A DNA stretch of 18,193 nt. It comes from an uncultured Bacteroides sp. GTDB taxonomy: Bacteria > Bacteroidota > Bacteroidia > Bacteroidales > UBA11471. The notes beneath the pieces are model-generated. The model made no database searches and was not told where the DNA came from. It was given only the letters and a program-made list of their open reading frames with translations. Shown one piece after another: positions 15,492 to 18,193 of this stretch. How positions within the stretch are numbered: position 1 is the stretch's first letter; each line of letters starts with the position of its first letter. Position numbers and translations under genes: made by a program. The stretch covers positions 1 through 18,193 of the forward strand of contig CAJLYN010000019.1 of NCBI GenBank assembly GCA_905210875.1. Reading direction: 5' to 3'.

Positions 15492-15506
15492 GGGAAAAAG
15501 TATTCA

Positions 15507-17693
15507 TTAGCGGATAAATAACAGTTCGCGATATTTGGGCAGAGGCCACATCTCGTTATCTACAATAAGTTCGAGCTTATCGATGTGGTAACGGATTTCG
15601 TCCATCAAGGGTACCACGGTATCGTGATAAGCGATGGCTTTCTCGCGTTCGTCGGTAATTTTATTGGCCACCTTGCGCGCATCAACCATGGCATCGACCT
15701 TGGTAATCACCTCGGTAATATGCTTCGAAACCTTGCGCACAACCTCTACATCCTGGGCTGCAAGAGCTTTCGCCTCATCGGCCGAGAAGAGAGCGTTGAA
15801 CTTGGCAATGTTTTCAAGCAGTATCGACTGGTAACGCGAAGCTACCGGCACAATATGATTCATAGCCAGGTCGCCGAGTACACGAGCCTCAATCTGTATC
15901 TTCTTGGTGTATGTTTCCCATTTTACTTCGCAACGTGAATGCAACTCTACCTCGCTCATTACTTTGGTATCGGTAAATATCTTCACGTTCTGCGGACGCA
16001 GATAGGCATCGAAGTTGAGAGGCACACTCGTCTCACAATCGAGGCCACGACGGGCAGCTTCGGCTTTCCATTCGTCGCTGTAACCGTTGCCATCAAAGCG
16101 AATGGCCTTGCACTCCTTGATGAGCGAGCGGATAACGGTGAAGATGGCTTTCTCTTTCTGTGTGCCGGAAGCAATAAGTTTCGATACTTCGGCATAGAAA
16201 TCGTTGAGTTGAGCAGCCACGGCGGTGTTGAGCACAATCATGGCGGCACCACAGTTGGCCGATGAACCTACGGCACGGAACTCGAAGCGGTTGCCGGTAA
16301 AGGCGAAGGGAGAGGTACGGTTGCGGTCGGTATTGTCGAGGAAAATCTCGGGAATGTGAGCCACACCGATTTTCAGGCCGGCCTTGGGATCCATGGTGAT
16401 GGCCTCGTCGGTCGTAGCGGCTTCGAGCTTATCGAGAACCTCTGTAATCTGTTTGCCGAGGAACACCGAAACAATGGCAGGGGGTGCCTCATTGGCGCCC
16501 AGACGGTGAGCATTGGTAGCCGAGCAGATAGAGGCTTTGAGCAAGTCGTTGTGTTTGTAAACAGCCATCAACACATTCACCAGGAAGGTGACAAACTGCA
16601 AGTTTTCCATACCGGTCTTACCGGGAGCCAATAGATTGACACCCGTATTGGTACCCATAGACCAGTTGTTGTGTTTGCCCGAACCGTTGATACCTTTGAA
16701 AGGTTTCTCGTGCAACAGCACACGGAAGTTGTGACGACGGGCCACTTTTTTCATCATCGACATGAGCAGGAGGTTGTGGTCATTGGCCAGGTTGGTCTCC
16801 TCAAAAATAGGAGCTACTTCAAACTGGTTGGGAGCAACCTCGTTGTGACGGGTCTTAACAGGAATGCCCAGTTTCAGGCACTCGCGTTCGAGGTCGGACA
16901 TGAAAGAGATGACACGTGTAGGAATCGAACCGAAGTAATGGTCTTCGAGCTGCTGGTTCTTGGCACTGTCGTGACCCATAAGGGTACGGCCGGTCAATAC
17001 CAGGTCGGGACGTGCGGCATAAAGAGCCTCATCGACAAGGAAGTATTCCTGTTCCCAGCCCAGATAAGAAAAGACTTTGGTTACATTCTCATCGAAGAAG
17101 TGGCATACTTTCACAGCGGCTTCGTTCAATGCCGATATGGCTTTGAGCAAAGGAGTTTTGTAGTCGAGAGCCTCTCCGGTGTAAGAGATAAATACGGTAG
17201 GAATACACAAGGTATCGCCTACAACAAAAGCGGGAGACGAGGGATCCCAGGCCGAATAACCACGAGCCTCAAACGTGTTGCGGATGCCTCCGCTGGGGAA
17301 ACTCGATGCATCGGGTTCCTGCTGAATCAGAATTTTCCCGGAAAACTCTTCGATGACGGCCCCTTTGTCAAATTCGATAAAAGCATCGTGTTTCTCGGCC
17401 GTACCGCCGGTAAGAGGTTGGAACCAGTGGGTATAGTGGGTAGCACCCTGCTCCATGGCCCACTGTTTCATGCCGGTGGCCACACCGTCGGCATACTCAC
17501 GGCTCAGAGGCGTTCCGTTGTCGATGGCATCGATGATGGCATTGTAGGTTCTCTTGGAGAGGTATTTGGCCATGGCTGCACGGCCAAACACATGTTCACC
17601 GAAAAATTCCGACGGGCGTTTGTCTTCCGCATCAAGAACAACAGCTTTTCGTTTAAAAGCTTCATCAAGGACTTGAAATCTTAATGTACTCAT
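15507..17693 (-). CDS. glnN: Type III glutamine synthetase (GSIII)
   Basis: This 728-residue enzyme makes glutamine from glutamate, ammonia and ATP. The length is that of the GSIII (GlnN) family, much longer than GSI (about 470) or GSII. The GSIII N-terminal extension (about 1-200) is present. Catalytic motifs follow in order: LGWEQEYFLVDE (211-222), HNEVAPNQFEVAPIFE (283-298), KGINGSGKHNNWS (333-345) and NRTSPFAFTGNRFEFRA (458-474). No adenylylation-site Tyr motif of the GSI type is seen, so control is likely transcriptional or allosteric. The ATG at 17691-17693 is followed by MSTLRFQVLDEAFKRK, typical for the family. It follows amtB on the same strand with a 99-base gap that holds competing stem-loops. 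GSIII is the usual main glutamine synthetase in Bacteroidales, to my knowledge. Confidence 0.97.
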   Translation of the reverse strand: MSTLRFQVLDEAFKRKAVVLDAEDKRPSEFFGEHVFGRAAMAKYLSKRTYNAIIDAIDNGTPLSREYADGVATGMKQWAMEQGATHYTHWFQPLTGGTAEKHDAFIEFDKGAVIEEFSGKILIQQEPDASSFPSGGIRNTFEARGYSAWDPSSPAFVVGDTLCIPTVFISYTGEALDYKTPLLKAISALNEAAVKVCHFFDENVTKVFSYLGWEQEYFLVDEALYAARPDLVLTGRTLMGHDSAKNQQLEDHYFGSIPTRVISFMSDLERECLKLGIPVKTRHNEVAPNQFEVAPIFEETNLANDHNLLLMSMMKKVARRHNFRVLLHEKPFKGINGSGKHNNWSMGTNTGVNLLAPGKTGMENLQFVTFLVNVLMAVYKHNDLLKASICSATNAHRLGANEAPPAIVSVFLGKQITEVLDKLEAATTDEAITMDPKAGLKIGVAHIPEIFLDNTDRNRTSPFAFTGNRFEFRAVGSSANCGAAMIVLNTAVAAQLNDFYAEVSKLIASGTQKEKAIFTVIRSLIKECKAIRFDGNGYSDEWKAEAARRGLDCETSVPLNFDAYLRPQNVKIFTDTKVMSEVELHSRCEVKWETYTKKIQIEARVLGDLAMNHIVPVASRYQSILLENIAKFNALFSADEAKALAAQDVEVVRKVSKHITEVITKVDAMVDARKVANKITDEREKAIAYHDTVVPLMDEIRYHIDKLELIVDNEMWPLPKYRELLFIR

Positions 17694-17737
17694 TTTTACT
17701 ATATTGTTTAGAGATAAGTTTGTTTTTGTAATACGAT

Positions 17738-17776
17738 GGCAGGAGCGAGATTTCCCGCAGGAGCCTCCCTCCTGCC
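17738..17776 (-). promoter_or_regulatory. Competing stem-loops between amtB and GSIII
   Basis: The sequence CTCCTGCC at 17769-17776 can pair with GGCAGGAG at 17738-17745 (8 base pairs, 23-base loop). Alternatively its first seven bases pair with GCAGGAG at 17757-17763 (7 base pairs, 5-base loop). The two folds exclude each other. No U-run follows on the minus strand. It starts about 17 bases after the amtB stop and ends 44 bases before the GSIII start. It may be a message-processing or attenuation element, which is inference. Confidence 0.5.
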
Positions 17777-17792
17777 GACGAGATATATGAGA

Positions 17793-18193
17793 TTAGTTGT
17801 AGGCCGACTCTCCGTGTTCGTAAATGTCGAGACCCTCGTCTTCGACCCGTCTGTCGGCTCGGATACCAACCGTCTTGTCGACTATCTTATACAAGATGAA
17901 GGTTACCACGGCACTGAACACCATCGACACCACTGTGGCAAAAACTTGTACCCACAACTGATGCCAGTCTCCATATAATGCACCTTGTACTCCGTCTTCA
18001 CCGGTAACATAACGTGTCGCAAAAACACCGGTAAGAATCGACCCTACAATACCTCCGACACCATGTACGCCAAAAGCATCGAGAGCGTCATCGTATTTGA
18101 ATTTCGGTTTTACCACGGCTACCATAAAGAAGCAGACAATGGGTGTAATGAGACCGATAAAGAAGGCACCCAGCAAATCGACCGTGCCGGCAG
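17793..18193 (-). CDS. amtB: Ammonium transporter, C-terminal part (cut by the window edge)
   Basis: This is the last 132 or so residues of an Amt/Mep/Rh-family ammonium channel. The reading frame stays open to 18193, so the gene continues outside the window, and an apparent start at 18176 is an internal TTG coding for Leu. The segment DALDAFGVHGVGGIVGSILT holds the second pore His of the twin-His pair, a hallmark of ammonium channels. It is followed by another membrane helix (about 18 residues, WVQVFATVVSMVFSAVVTFI) and a short acidic cytoplasmic tail (RVEDEGLDIYEHGESAYN), typical of AmtB C-termini that contact P-II proteins. It lies just before GSIII on the same strand, as expected for an ammonium uptake and assimilation operon. 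Confidence 0.95.
   Translation of the reverse strand, partial: AGTVDLLGAFFIGLITPIVCFFMVAVVKPKFKYDDALDAFGVHGVGGIVGSILTGVFATRYVTGEDGVQGALYGDWHQLWVQVFATVVSMVFSAVVTFILYKIVDKTVGIRADRRVEDEGLDIYEHGESAYN

Noticed and set aside
16671..17684. A 337-codon plus-strand frame opposite GSIII
   Set aside because: It is antisense to a highly conserved catalytic gene and encodes nothing recognisable.
18174..18176. Apparent start codon of the ammonium transporter at 18176
   Set aside because: It is an internal TTG (Leu). The frame stays open to the window edge with Amt-like sequence, so the gene is truncated by the window, not short.

Overview
The window looks like chromosomal DNA from a Bacteroidales bacterium. 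The evidence is: a type III glutamine synthetase (GSIII) next to a large glutamate synthase; a DUF2023 gene joined to a flavodoxin; an AraC regulator next to a TolC/EmrA/EmrB-type exporter; almost no Shine-Dalgarno sequences; and several matches to the Bacteroidetes -7 promoter element TAnnTTTG. The base composition is roughly balanced, with many TCG serine codons in several genes. This would fit a Barnesiella-like genus better than a low-GC Bacteroides, but the genus cannot be fixed from the sequence alone. All genes look intact except the one cut by the right edge. I see no RNA gene, insertion sequence, CRISPR array, phage gene or origin.

Region 1 (about 110-2385, minus strand): four tightly packed genes read flavodoxin, DUF2023 protein, hemerythrin-like di-iron protein, LuxR-type regulator. 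Two of the three junctions are ATGA stop/start overlaps and the third is a gap of about 35 bases. The regulator has a receiver-like domain without the usual phosphorylation residues. I read this as a candidate redox, oxygen or nitric-oxide response module. The link between the four genes is inference from operon structure and family membership.

Region 2 (2569-7620): an AraC-family regulator (minus) is divergent from a three-gene exporter operon (plus): outer-membrane TolC-like channel, EmrA-like periplasmic adaptor and 13-14-segment MFS pump. Together these would form a drug or metabolite efflux system spanning both membranes. The substrate is unknown. The operon ends in a 117-base convergent junction that carries two back-to-back hairpins.

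Region 3 (7738-18193, minus strand): a full ammonium assimilation operon, transcribed amtB (C-terminal part only), GSIII, gltB, gltD, asnB. Ammonium enters through AmtB, GSIII makes glutamine, GltBD converts glutamine plus 2-oxoglutarate to glutamate, and AsnB uses glutamine to make asparagine. The amtB-GSIII and GSIII-gltB spacers lack recognisable promoters but hold strong inverted repeats. These may set the expression ratio within the operon by attenuation, mRNA processing or regulator binding.

The most unusual items are the flavodoxin/DUF2023/hemerythrin/pseudo-receiver cluster, the competing stem-loops in the nitrogen operon spacers, and the MFS pump that lacks the classical MFS signature motifs. 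Nothing here proves a wholly new system.
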